This document shows positions 26,101 to 35,119 of a stretch of 64,000 nucleotides of DNA, piece after piece. The notes under the pieces are model-generated. The model did not search any database. It was not told where the DNA came from and worked only from the letters and a program-made list of their open reading frames with translations. The position numbers and the translations under genes are program-made. Every line of letters starts with the position of its first letter. Position 1 is the first letter of the stretch. This DNA is from Albula goreensis (lineage: Eukaryota > Chordata > Actinopteri > Albuliformes > Albulidae): positions 19,615,987 to 19,679,986 of the forward strand of contig CM040749.1 of the NCBI GenBank assembly GCA_022829145.1. Reading direction: 5' to 3'.

Positions 26101-29100
26101 TTGAACATTGTCTAACCATATCCAGTTCTTTTCATCTCTTCCCAACCTTTGTTCAAAGCTTTTGTGTTTACCCTTTTGGTACACAAGTCAACATTCTCAG
26201 CTCAAGTTAATGAGGTCTGTTGGCTCACAGCTTCCAGTCTCAGCAGGTCATTCAGGAACTAAATGAGACAAGGGTTGTTGCCACTTCGAAGCATCTTGAT
26301 GAAGTCATAATCATCTTGAGTGTCGCCAAGACAGGCACCAACTGTAGTTGCAGACTAGGTGCTGTCATTACTGACAGCATTGGACAGATTTATCTGTGGA
26401 AAGTCTGTGCAGAGGGAAGGATATCGATCACCATCACCATTATGTCAGATGAACTAGAGAAGGAAAAAAACAAAGCTTTTTATTGGGACACTTTTAAATC
26501 TGCTGTTGCATATCTGCTCTGCTTGCCCCTCCACCTCCCAAGGAAAAGAAAGTGATATACATCCTTAAAAACACTTGTCTGCTGAGTGAGTATCATGGGG
26601 TGGTGGTATGTACCTGGAGAGCACACACAAACACCTGTGAGACACACTGTTTCCTGTATGCATGTGACTCACAGCACGGGACAGGATGATGTCATGGGGG
26701 CCCAGCTGAGCCATGGCATGACAGCAGCCCCCAGGGCAATGACTGATATCTGAGGTGTTACTCACCCGACAGGGCCCCTGGAGTTTACAGCACCCAGCCT
26801 CTGTGCCATCCCTGGCCTTTCGTCTGTGACTTTGTAGTGGGCCTCATTGTTTCTGTTCAGTGGTTTTCAAAGTCATGGCTGCTTGTACTGTTTATCCACA
26901 CCAAAATGTTTAGTTATATGATGATACACAGGCTAAACACACAGCTATGCATGTGTCCATTTCCCTCTCAGCGACTCTGAATCCAAAGATCGTCTGTGTA
27001 TAATTCCCAGGTCCCAATAGAAACCATTGCCATTGCCATCATGCCAAATTACATACATTTTGGTCATCTTAGAAAAATGAGTCAATACTGGTTTTTAACA
27101 TACATATATATGCATTACTGAGAGCTACCAGCAGAGGTCAGGATGTTGCAGATGTACATCAGTGAAACTGAGGAGAGACCGCTTCCCTCTGGTCTGCAGT
27201 ACGCTGATTTGTTTTGTTTAATAGAAGATACGGCAGTTGTTTGCTTAATTCTACTTGCGTGATATTTCATGGTTATACATTGGACAGGGACTTGATCTCA
27301 CGTAGCTGGAATGATAATCACAGCCCTGCTTCCAAAGCAGGACGGGGGGACTGTGCTTCCCTCACTGTCTCCCTCCTCCCCCACTCCTCTCTCACTTACT
27401 GACAGATGCTGGAGTCCCCATCATCTCTTCCAGATGCTTCACTTCACTCATGCGCGCACACACACAGGCAACGGGTACTCCCCTTCACTTACTATCTTGT
27501 TAAGAAGACACTTCATTGGCATGGAGGACTTCCTGTCTTATCCTCTAAAACAATGGTTTATTCTCCAGATGGAATGTCCCCCTCTTGCCGCCCCTACTCC
27601 CTGCCTGGGTTAAGGACCAGGGGGCCACATTAGGCTTGCTGCCTAATTTGTAGGCTGTGCTTTGCTGTCATAGAAACCACATAACATCGTAGCACAGAGC
27701 TGGGGTGCTTCCATTCTGTCCAGCCTGATTAGATGTTAGATGGTGGCTGGCTCACACAAGCTCCCCTGAATTCCTCAGAGTAAGGGAATCCCTCGTGCTT
27801 CTCCCTGCCCTCATGCCTTCAAAGCAATTGCTCAGTCAAAAGAGACAAAATATGAGGCCTTCTCTCAGACCTAATAAGCTAAGGAGGCAGAATAATTTTG
27901 TCTCAGTCCTTTTTACGTCATCTTATTTTTTCTTGTTGTCACTCTCATTAGTTTTTTTTTCTCCTGTCATGAAAATGATACCGTTACATAGCTAGTGACA
28001 GGTAATGTTGCAGTTTTGTCATGTGCTGCATGTACCGATATATATTATATTAGCACTTTGTAAATGATATTAAATTGCTGTTCATTTTATAATTTCATTC
28101 ATGGCCATGGCCTATTTTGTAGGATATTGGCAGCCCCCAGTTCTTTGAGAGACAGGGTGGAAATTTACTGGAAGGTCATGAAAGTGTGTTTTATAGCAGA
28201 AACATGTTGGTCATTGTGACTTCAACAATAAGTCTTTTTTTTTTTTTTTAATTTGATGTTTCCATTAATCTGTCTACCCCTGTAGGTGCATTATGAAGAA
28301 AATCCTACTTGATTGCTGTGCTTTGGAAAAATGACATTGATAGCATATATTCTAAATATGCTGTTTTTTTTTTTTTGTAGACTAAATAATGTTGATATGT
28401 AGTCAAAATCCACGCTTTGCACAAGGAAGATTTGCCAGTCCTCTTGTGATGTAATAAGTGAGATCAGTGGCAAAGAGCTGTAAAATGTGCCCCTGACTCT
28501 AGGGCCCTGGTTCAGTCCTGTATCACACTGTGGTCGAAAGATACAGCAGTGAGAGAACCCAGGCCTCTTTCCCTCTCCCATAGGGATGCTAAGATGGATA
28601 GCTGCTGTTTGGGCCTGACATCAGTAATGTGTACTAAAGCAGTCTGCGTCCTGGCCTGAATACTTCACTTTCCTTGTGTTCCCAGCACCTTAATTTGAAG
28701 AAAGTAGCAAAGCTGATAAGGATATGTTTCAGTAAAATAGTTCCATGCAGTGGCTGATTCTTCATACCCACACCCTCAAGGTCTTCTGAGGCTATGGGAG
28801 ATTTCCCTGATTAGTTAATGTATGGCTTTCAGAGCCAAGTAATCGGGACTGCACCAGGAAAGGCACATCTGTTTCAGAATCAAATCCATACGAACAGATG
28901 CTCAGGTCAACAGTTATGAGTCGCATTTTGGTATGCTTCTCAAGCCATGAAATATTCCCGATGAAACTGCTTTCCAATGACCTGAGGGTGCGACTAAGCA
29001 ACTCTTAATATGACAGTATCACATGCTGGTCAAAACAGTGGTTGGGGTCAAATCCTTAGTGACACAAAACAAATCCTATCAATCGATGGATCCTTTTCGG

Positions 29101-29291
29101 TTTCAGACAATATTGAAGTGCTCAGATGACTTGTATTCTAAAGTATCTCTCTCTGCTGCCCCCTGCAGGGATCCTTGAGCACAGAGCGGGACTTCGAGAG
29201 CATCGTGCTGATGAGGATGAGGCAGGCGGCGGAGAGACAGCGATTGATTGAGGAGATGCAGAGAGAGGACGAGGAGGAGGCTGCCCAGTAA
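298..29291 (+). CDS. dnajc17: DnaJ homolog subfamily C member 17, 3' part of gene (5 exons; 5' end outside window)
   Basis: Join 298-347, 4637-4714, 7140-7220, 8392-8523, 29169-29291. All introns are GT..AG and the reading frame is continuous through every junction, giving about 153 residues and a TAA stop. The protein matches the C-terminal half of vertebrate DNAJC17 (about 300 residues in human): the end of the charged linker (TPKLK), then an RRM-type fold beginning [16 protein letters not shown], through [11 protein letters not shown] and [12 protein letters not shown], then a C-terminal arginine/glutamate helix with [10 protein letters not shown]. Known of the family: a nuclear J-domain protein linked to the spliceosome and essential in mouse. 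The J domain and most of the coiled linker should lie upstream of base 1. The last intron is 20.6 kb and carries a nested antisense gene. Identity is firm by motif recall; no search was run. Confidence 0.95.
2757..3170 (+). mobile_element. SINE-family copy A
   Basis: Shares four collinear blocks with copy B: GGGCTCTGGGTGGTTCA (2757), GGCAACAGCTGGCCCAGTAT (2879), GGTCAGGCTGGGCACCTGCA (2964) and TGATTGGTGGTATGT (about 3038). A GAGTTTGAGTC stretch near 2826 resembles a tRNA-type B box. Diverged, so old. Confidence 0.6.
3537..3593. repeat. 19-bp direct repeat, period 38
   Basis: CCATTGTATAGGGTACAAT occurs at 3537-3555 and 3575-3593, identical in all 19 bases. Confidence 0.95.
4637..4714 (+). CDS. 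dnajc17: dnajc17 exon, start of RRM
   Basis: 78 nt, 26 codons, phase 0 at both ends. Acceptor tttttcag, donor gtgagt. Encodes [16 protein letters not shown] followed by [10 protein letters not shown]: first beta strand and first helix of the DNAJC17 RRM-like domain. Confidence 0.95.
4715..7139. other. dnajc17 intron
   Basis: 2.4-kb intron. A 5200-5722 block is open on both strands for more than 150 codons, but neither frame resembles a known protein. A T run lies near 6933-6947. Nothing else is supported. Confidence 0.7.
7140..7220 (+). CDS. dnajc17: dnajc17 exon, central RRM
   Basis: 81 nt, 27 codons, phase 0 at both ends. Acceptor ttttccag, donor gtaagt. Reads [18 protein letters not shown] then AEFATVKGA. 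The AVAEFA stretch occupies the RNP1-like strand and lacks the classic aromatic RNP1 pattern, as in the known family. Confidence 0.95.
7221..8391. other. dnajc17 intron
   Basis: 1.2-kb AT-rich intron with a T-rich 3' end serving as polypyrimidine tract. No other feature recognised. Confidence 0.7.
8392..8523 (+). CDS. dnajc17: dnajc17 exon, end of RRM and following linker
   Basis: 132 nt, 44 codons, phase 0 at both ends. The acceptor follows a T-rich tract (tttttttcaag); donor gtaacc. Encodes [19 protein letters not shown], then LEGEP and a Pro/Ser-rich tail ending SPSQPVQ. The ISWLEG motif is diagnostic of DNAJC17. Confidence 0.95.
9490..10135. mobile_element. terminal-inverted-repeat DNA element (MITE-like), 646 bp
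   Basis: Left end CCCCTTTCCACCAA (9490-9503), right end reverse complement CCCCTTTTCCACCAA (10121-10135): 14 of 15 positions match. Subterminal sequence on both sides carries GTTC/GAAC and CCGGTT-like short repeats. Flanks TTTGTTAC and TTTGTGTT share only the first five bases, so the target duplication and superfamily are uncertain. No coding capacity. Confidence 0.65.
10596..10626. repeat. 31-base T run
   Basis: Homopolymer. Possibly the poly(A) tail of a minus-strand retroposon, but no body or target duplication was recognised. Confidence 0.95.
14131..14162. repeat. 32-base T run
   Basis: Homopolymer preceded by a pyrimidine-rich stretch. No retroposon body identified. Confidence 0.95.
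15169..15190. repeat. 22-bp perfect palindrome
   Basis: AATTTGTTATT followed by its exact reverse complement with no spacer. Confidence 0.95.
17370..17740 (+). mobile_element. SINE-family copy B
   Basis: Begins GGGCCTCTGGGTGGCTCAAG with a tRNA A-box-like TGGCTCAAGCTGTA, has GGTTTGAGTGCAGG (B-box-like) near 17438, GGCAACAATGGGCCCAGTAT (17483) and GGCCGGACACCTGCAGATGC (about 17572). Lies about 110 bp beyond the stop codon of the nested Borg gene, so probably in or beside its 3' UTR. Confidence 0.65.
17849..18427 (-). CDS. Cdc42 effector (Borg/CEP) family protein, nested antisense in dnajc17; probable C15orf62 ortholog
   Basis: Single-exon CDS of 192 residues. The N-terminus [10 protein letters not shown] follows the Borg pattern. 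A complete CRIB motif, [15 protein letters not shown], is at residues 32-46, followed by DSFGDLSFL (52-60), which is the Borg CI region. APPPKPPR (82-89) is a candidate SH3 ligand. A conserved C-terminal block, [17 protein letters not shown] (171-187), matches the CDC42EP2/3 tail. The start is supported by an in-frame TAG at 18449-18451 and an A at -3. Known of the family: binds GTP-Cdc42 through CRIB and remodels septins and actin. Inference: by position inside the last intron of dnajc17 and by the PPKPPR and LEEVLQ blocks it corresponds to human C15orf62, which I recall without an obvious CRIB. It could instead be a fish-specific CDC42EP paralog. A strong acceptor at 18527/18528 suggests an upstream non-coding exon. 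Confidence 0.85.
   Translation of the reverse strand: MPLKTSLYRKSGSVHWPRKQSKRREVLSVNMISLPLGDFRHLSHIGTHAHHDSFGDLSFLKRGHSLFLQSSQSEQNLFLACAPPPKPPRVNLEETDSQSGSTWNNQCRSSQRSKKCNSLPLLDSEEGDELTPEGGSVSTGRHSFCSARDADSMQTCPEEPPAEDDDSTFTLNLDLGPSILEEVLQVMDKLHQ
18428..18527 (-). other. 5' UTR part of the nested Borg gene's coding exon
   Basis: On the minus strand a long pyrimidine-rich tract ending TATTCTCTAAGCAG abuts 18527, a textbook 3' splice site. The 100 nt between it and the ATG contain an in-frame stop, so this segment is untranslated if used. Confidence 0.55.
20242..20273. repeat. 13-bp perfect hairpin next to AATAAA
   Basis: TATAGTGTTTTAT, 6-nt loop, ATAAAACACTATA, followed at once by CAAATAAA and A-rich sequence. 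Resembles the 3' tail of L2-like LINEs, but no upstream coding trace was found. Confidence 0.8.
20363..20480 (-). other. candidate non-coding first exon of the nested Borg gene (3' end at 20363)
   Basis: Minus-strand reading ends ATTCAAACAG then gtaagc, a consensus splice donor at 20363/20362. Joined to the acceptor at 18527 this gives a 1.8-kb 5' UTR intron. The upstream limit given is arbitrary; no transcription start can be read directly. Confidence 0.4.
20681..20692. promoter_or_regulatory. AP-1/Maf recognition element upstream of nested gene
   Basis: GCTGAGTCAGCA, a near-perfect palindromic MARE with AP-1 core TGAGTCA, 0.3 kb upstream of the candidate first-exon donor of the minus-strand Borg gene. 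A known motif class; function here is inferred. Confidence 0.35.
21073..21080 (-). promoter_or_regulatory. candidate TATA box for nested gene
   Basis: Minus-strand TATAAAAG followed by GAATG, about 0.7 kb upstream of the proposed donor. The same site reads TATAAAAA on the plus strand, so orientation is not decided. Weak evidence. Confidence 0.2.
23000..23270 (+). mobile_element. possible L1-like reverse transcriptase trace
   Basis: An 87-codon open frame contains [18 protein letters not shown] and, 20 residues later, ILIIWNSVQ, reminiscent of the conserved YYxAAxL...LxIWN C-terminal region of Tx1/L1 elements. Recognition from pattern only. Confidence 0.25.
24340..24413. repeat. long near-perfect inverted repeat / hairpin
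   Basis: Left arm 24340-24371 and right arm 24384-24413 are complementary over 30 bp with a single 2-nt bulge; the loop is 12 nt. Core arm sequence TTTTAAAATGATGGTTATAT. Confidence 0.9.
25700..25840 (+). mobile_element. possible tRNA-like SINE
   Basis: GGTGGTGTAGTGATTTTCAG then GACGGCTGGTTCCAGTTGAG are arranged like A and B boxes about 50 bp apart. No tail or target duplication seen; weak. Confidence 0.3.
29169..29291 (+). CDS. dnajc17: dnajc17 terminal exon
   Basis: Acceptor ctgccccctgcag, then 40 codons and TAA at 29289-29291. Encodes [20 protein letters not shown], then [11 protein letters not shown] and an acidic tail ending EEAAQ. Matches the C-terminal helix of DNAJC17. It lies 20.6 kb from the preceding exon. 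Confidence 0.95.
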   Translation, partial: GSLSTERDFESIVLMRMRQAAERQRLIEEMQREDEEEAAQ

Positions 29292-32200
29292 TAGCCATCA
29301 ACAACATTCATTGTTGAGCTGTGGTTCGATATAGCCAAACTCATCTGTGTATTCACAAGGTGTATAAATAGTGAACCTGGTGATGAAGGTGCCGCTGTAT
29401 GTTATTTAAGTTCACTGTGTTGGAAGTTACCTTTTTACTCCATAACAAGGGATAAAGAAAAGTCAGAATTCTGTCTCAGATCTCAAGCTTCAAGTAATTT
29501 CATCTCATTTCATATTGGAACGGCTATCCAGTTGTATCCTGAATCCCATGGCAGCTATCATTTAATTGGCATCTGTCAGTATAGTTCTTCTCATTTCTTA
29601 AAACTTGGTACCCTAAATTGCAGCCAAAAGCAAATGGATTGTTTTCCCTTGTGCAATATCACATATTGATTAAATGGTTAAATTTTATTTTATTTATCTG
29701 TGTTATGTACTTTGTCTTTTGGACAACCCAAAACCACAGACTATGTCGCCCAAGGGGAGAGACATGTGGGTATAGAAATCACGTTAGTGTCTGATATTTC
29801 ACCAGCAGTGAGACAATCCTGCATATTCTAGGGTGTACAGTCATCCCTAGGAATGGTAAACATTGGGTTTTATGGGAATGCTATGGGTTCACGTGATGAA
29901 AAGTGATGCTTTGATGGCTATCCATAATAATTGAGGTGGTTAGGATGATTGTTCCGTGATTTGTGTGCTGGGGGCACAGTTCCAGTGCACAATGTCTCTG
30001 CACAGAATGACAAGACCAGAGGCTTCAACCAATACCACATTGCAATTCACCCCATTTCATAACACAATGTTTCATAACAAATATTATGGACTATATTTTG
30101 AAAAATATTGGTTTGGTGTCCCCTGTTAAAGTAAAACTCATGCACGCATTTATACTTATTCCTAGTCTAAAGGAGGCAGTGGAACAAAGAGGTCAGGCCA
30201 TAAGTGAATGCCAATAGACCAATGTTACATCTTCAATGTTTGAAAAGGGAACTAGAGTTTTGTTTTTGTACATAGTACCAGTAGGTTATATATTTTCAGT
30301 GTTTATACTTGCCATTCAACAGCAGGTTATGCTTGTTTCATTTTCATTTTTTGGTTGCTTTTCGCGGTGATATGTAGACTCTAGCCTCTTATTTCTTCTT
30401 TTTTCCTTTTCATTATTCCCCACTCCAATGTATGAAAAGGATCTTCCCATGCACCTTCTTACAGCCAATGACTACACCATATGCTAAAACTTGTCCATAT
30501 CTGACATGACTATCAGAGAAAGACAACATTCATTTTATTCTGACATGGGTCATAGAATAAACTGTTGCTGTCTAAAGGTCTCAGTGTGCAGCACTTCTCA
30601 GTCCAGAGCACTTATCCTCCAGAGCAGAGGAAATGTCCCCAGAAGTAAGTTGTAAAAAATGAGGGTATACACTACCAGTGACAGTTGACACTTTAATGAG
30701 TTCTTTTGCTTTGTGGTGCACTCAAACATGAAATATTTTGCTGTATATTACTTGATTATGGTCTTATCGTGCTTAGTCCATATTTCCTCCTGTAAAAAGC
30801 AGTTTTTCCTATTCAAAACCCCAGTGATGAATCTCCTTAGCAATTGTGTGGCTGCCATCGCCATATTACACAACTTGCATCTGTGGTGTGAGCCCATCTG
30901 CTGCGCGGCTCCACGTTCCACTCCTGCAAAATTCGGTCATCAGATGGTTCTGCTTATGTGCCGATTTTTGGGCTTTCATATCCTTGAAAAAGCTAAACAC
31001 ACAAAGCCTGTCCAAATTACAACAGAGGAAATACAATTACACACCCCTTCCAGAAACACATCCTGATAGTGCCCTGCGCCTGTGGCTTGTTGTGCGTGCA
31101 AATTAAAGGAGGGGGGATAAGCTGTCCTAAAACGTGACTAAAACTACAAAGGGGCCCCATCAGCTTTTCTGTAGTTATCCACCCTCCAGATCTGTATGGA
31201 AGCTGGCAACTCTGGAGGCAAGCGGAACCTGGGATCTCGGAGTTCCTCTCACCAGAAATTCCCAGCTTTTGATATTCTGGAGTAAATCATGGCCAAGTCA
31301 CGGCGCTGGGTGTAGTGAGCCGGCAGGCCGGGGCCAACTGATCTGGACTCTCCACAGACAGGAGCTGGCAGCCCAGCAGCTACAAATTAGCCTCTAATGA
31401 AACCACCCACGGAGTTTGGCTGCCACAGCCTCTGCCAGACCTGGTTCTTCCTGAAAGGGATGTCCATTCTTGTCTGCTGTACATTAAAGCACATGGACAT
31501 CTCAGGCTGAAACAGAATAACCTGGAATCCCACTGGAATGAAACCGACACAAACCACTTACCACAAGCAGATTTGTTGTGAGGGTGTCCATAGTTTGACA
31601 TTTAAGGTACTATGAAACTCCTTTTATCTAAAGTGTCAAATCTCTGTAATCAGACAACATCAGCAGCTTTTTTAAAAAAAAAATATACTCATTTTACCAA
31701 TCATATAATTTGGACTTGTTATTCAACTGGATTAATATCCCCAGTAGTCACATCTGTGTTTCATGGGTGCTTTATACAGTGAGGTGACATGAAAATATTA
31801 CATTGCTCTAAAAGGGAAATATCATTTACTTTATTACTACTTCATTTTCCAGAGTCAAATGTAGCTGTAGTGGTTTAAACTTCTTTTCCCTTTCCCAGTT
31901 CTGGCTACAGTATTACATGTATTGACTATATACCACTTAATCTCTATGCAGAGAAAACAACAAAGGATAAAATGCAATGCTTTCTATGGATCATTTCCAT
32001 AGTTTCAACCCAATAAGGTTCATTTTCTATGATTTGTAGAATGGAAATACAAGAAGAGATCCAAGAAAATCAGTGAAGGCTTGCTGTTGTTGCATTCTGA
32101 GAGAAGTAATTTATGTAGCTGGCTCCACATCTCCCCTTCGCTGCTGCCTAACCTTCAGGAGACCTTAACTCTGTGCACTTGTGATTCTGACTCTGTATGG

Positions 32201-32842
32201 AATGTATGATAAGAAGAGTACCTCAAACTCAGAGGTAGAAAAATGTGAATAATAAATTGGTAAACATGTCCAACTGCTTATCATCTGCAACCTCTGATTA
32301 TGTGTGGTGAGTTTTCTGGTGCAAAATGGATACTGGTCAACACTCAGGTGCACACTATACATGATGGGGGTGATCATAAAAATAATAAAAATTAAAACGA
32401 AAAATAATAAAATAACACGCCTGTTGTTTTCCCCAAGAAAAGAAATATGTCTTTACGTTTATAAACTAAAAGCACATTGTTGACCCACCAGATACATGAT
32501 GAAAATGTACTGTGCCTGGCTGTCTGCTCAACTAATGCATTCACAATGGTAATTATTATTTAGCTAAGGCTACTCAGATGCTTTTACATTCACTTCATTA
32601 CCCCCACAGACTTCAGCTTTGAATGGGCTGGCCCTTTCTCTGTTACCATGTAAACCAAATTCAATAATACTGAGTTCTTCTAATAGACCAAGAGGTTGGA
32701 AATGTCAAGATTAAAACATGAATGTAATACAATAATATGTTTACAGAGGCTGTCACCCTGGGGCTAATCCTTGGACACGTCTGGTATGCCCTATGTCCCA
32801 TGGTGACAGACATCCTCAGACTAAATGTCCACCTACATCAGG
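29292..32842. other. intergenic region between dnajc17 and gchfr stop codons (convergent)
   Basis: Holds the 3' ends of two genes facing each other. Poly(A) candidates: ATTAAA 29669 and AATAAA 30556 (+), and a minus-strand AATAAA at 31830-31835, about 1 kb beyond the gchfr stop. A more GC-rich stretch lies at about 31130-31440. No coding exon recognised. Confidence 0.55.
30556..30561 (+). terminator. candidate poly(A) signal for dnajc17
   Basis: AATAAA about 1.26 kb after the dnajc17 stop. An earlier variant ATTAAA sits at 29669-29674, about 380 nt after the stop. Which is used cannot be decided from sequence alone. Confidence 0.3.
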
Positions 32843-32972
32843 TCACATAGTTTCCTTGTGCAGGCACCACACCAGAGTCTGCCCTACTCCAGTCATGTTT
32901 ACCACACGATACCCAATCTTCTCCAGCTTGTCCAGAACCATACGGGGTGGGTCATCCACGTGGTACTCTGAA
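32843..32972 (-). CDS. gchfr: gchfr exon 3
   Basis: 130 nt. Acceptor tgtcttgtag, TGA at 32843-32845. Encodes the C-terminal half from SEYHVDDPPRMVLDKLEKIG to LVWCLHKETM, the most conserved part of GFRP. Confidence 0.96.
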
Positions 32973-34257
32973 CTACAAGACACACACATATCAGCAGTAA
33001 GGTTTAAGAGAGAATTGTTTAAGTTAGTGTGAAGATTATGAAGTCACTATGATACTGTCTCAGTGTGAAATATCAAATTATACTTGGGAAATATTATTTT
33101 CAGTTCCTGTACATAACATCAAATACCAGTGTCACCAAAATTTGTGTGTGTTCCATCAGATGTGCAGAAAAACTTAAAAGGTGAAATGGACTTGGTGTTC
33201 AATGTCACTACATCACTTTCAGATTGAGCAGAGTTCATTCATCTTCGTTGTTGGCTGAAAATTGTTTTTGCTTGTTTTATTGTTCCTGCAGATGGTAGGA
33301 AAAAAACATTCATCTGAGGAACAATTATAACAAACAGGGCACTACAGTAGAGCAGTGAACCCCTCAGTGCTCTCCTTTCCTTTGATAAGATGCTGATCAC
33401 TCACAGATGAAATAAAACAGTCAGAAAAAGTTGTTTACAACTGTGATTATTCCAAGGTTAATCTGCAATGTCTCCTTTTGAAAGATAATGGTACAAAAAA
33501 CCCTCTCCCACCTCATGAATGCTGTCAAGAAAACCACACTTATGTGATCTTATGTGACTCTCCAAACCAAACCTTTTTTTTTTTCTTTTACCTCCATACA
33601 AGCTTTTATCAGGTGATGATATATTTCATATAACTGTGCAACAGGGCATTATCGACATCGTAAGGGCATATCGCCATAACAATTATTCCGTAGTTACTGA
33701 ATTTAACTGAACAAAACCTGCAATAGGTCGTAACTCAACATTGAAATTGTGTTAGCATCAGATTAGAATCCTAATCAAAGATGTTACCAGGGCGTTAAAG
33801 GGTTACTGAACATTTCGCGCATCCGGCCTTCTTCCGTTACACACCTGAACTTGTTTTTCTCTTGCATTAGTAATGTAATTACATCGTATGTTTTATACTT
33901 ACAAGTTGTTTCCCAACATGGTCGTCTTTCTGGCTCCCAAGTAGTTCATGATTGCTGGATCCGAATACTCGTCTCCGACCATGGTAGGACCAGTCTCCTG
34001 AACCAGAAAGCACAATATACAACCATGAACACATGACAACAGGCAACGGTGCAGTGATCTACTGAGAGAACTGGTTGAAACGGTGAGTTTAATCTGTCAT
34101 TTAAATCAACAAACATGTCCTCTGGGTGGACTGAAATGTGACAATGAAGCTCTTTCAATGATGTATGGTGTCTGCAGAAATTCCGGATGGCTTAAACTTT
34201 ATGACTCACAAAAAGTTAAAGTAACACTACATATCAAACTAGATAACCTTAGCTATC

Positions 34258-34339
<82 letters not shown>

Positions 34340-34974
34340 CTGTGCAATCAGCGAGACAAACACTGTCATCATTGCAAGACTGCGCTTCTGATGTTCATGC
34401 AATGCTAAAACGCGTGTAATATATGAACTCATAAACCTTAGATGATAATTTGTTCCAGGTGAATTAACGTAGAGATGTGGCTAGAGATACAACCCCCTTA
34501 TCCCAGTTCATTAACAAAGCTAGCTAAAACATAGGAACTTTCTAACCTGCATCTCTGCGGCTAGCCTTGCGCAATACTGTGGCCAACATATTGTGGCATT
34601 TTATCCATCGTGGTTATTCTGGCTAGTTAGCACCTTACAAATCATTAAACATAAAACAACCGGAGCAAGCTAATGTTAGCTAGCAAAGTAACTTGAGAAC
34701 TGCAATTGCAGCGTTAGTGCATCGCAAATCTGTAATCTAGCTAGCGACCCCTGAACAAGCGATCTAATCGCAATGCATAGATATTGTTTTGGTAGCAGAT
34801 TCTAATGATGATCTAACTATGAATTAGAGTGGAGCAAAACAAAAACATTGTCCTCCATGAAACCTTCTTAGGGCTTATCTGTCCTACTTAAGAATGCTCA
34901 TGTGGGCACTATTGTCCAAGACAAGTCGCAATACGAACCAGTCGGATCTGAGTGCTGATGAGAACATAAGGCAT
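32843..34974 (-). CDS. gchfr: GTP cyclohydrolase I feedback regulatory protein (GFRP), complete, 3 exons
   Basis: Minus-strand join 34974-34939, 33997-33903, 32972-32843, giving 86 residues and TGA. Human GFRP is 84 residues. The product reads MPYVLISTQIRL, then ETGPTMVGDEYSDPAIMNYL and GARKTTMLGNNF, then SEYHVDDPPRMVLDKLEKIG, ending MTGVGQTLVWCLHKETM. Frame and codon counts close exactly at both junctions. Known of the family: a homopentamer that binds GTP cyclohydrolase I, mediating feedback inhibition by tetrahydrobiopterin and stimulation by phenylalanine. It is convergent with dnajc17 and divergent from rmdn3, the arrangement I recall in mammals. The first coding exon is only 36 nt, so no ORF scan would show it. 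Confidence 0.96.
33903..33997 (-). CDS. gchfr: gchfr exon 2
   Basis: 95 nt. Acceptor ctttctggttcag, donor gtaagt. Encodes ETGPTMVGDEYSDPAIMNYL and GARKTTMLGNN plus two bases of the next codon. Contains the GPTMVGDE loop typical of GFRP. Confidence 0.96.
34261..34338. repeat. (TA)n microsatellite, about 39 units
   Basis: Uninterrupted TA dinucleotides for 78 bp inside gchfr intron 1. Likely length-polymorphic. Confidence 0.97.
34939..34974 (-). CDS. gchfr: gchfr exon 1 coding part
   Basis: Encodes MPYVLISTQIRL and ends in phase 0. The donor on the minus strand is CTG/gttcgt, a GT site with a weak consensus at +3 to +6. The protein match to the invariant GFRP N-terminus leaves little doubt. 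Confidence 0.93.
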
Positions 34975-35114
34975 CCTTGTTTTGGCTTTCTCACTGCAGT
35001 CCCTTGGGGATGGTCTTTGGTGCGTGTCGTGGTTTGCTGTTCCGCTCTCCTTTCTCGAACTTGGAATTTCACTGACAGCTCAGCCAGGAATGCGGAAACA
35101 CCCCTCTCTTCAGA

Positions 35115-35119
35115 CCAAT
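35115..35119 (+). promoter_or_regulatory. CCAAT box near gchfr start
   Basis: ACCAATCAGAG, a full NF-Y consensus, about 140 bp upstream of the gchfr ATG (on the minus strand it reads ATTGG). Suggests the gchfr promoter lies in 35000-35250. Confidence 0.45.

Larger units (their letters stand above)
20364..29168. other. right half of dnajc17 last intron
   Basis: Begins at the splice donor side of the nested gene's 5' UTR exon, so it includes that gene's promoter region (about 20400-21100). Beyond it are a T run near 21533-21551, a possible LINE trace (23000-23270), a strong hairpin (24340-24413), a tRNA-like SINE candidate (about 25700-25840) and no supported coding exon before 29169. Confidence 0.6.

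Noticed and set aside
34541-34620. Alternative gchfr first exon (minus strand, ATGCAG/gttaga)
   Set aside because: Has an ATG and a donor, but its in-frame peptide does not match the GFRP N-terminus, whereas 34974-34939 matches exactly.
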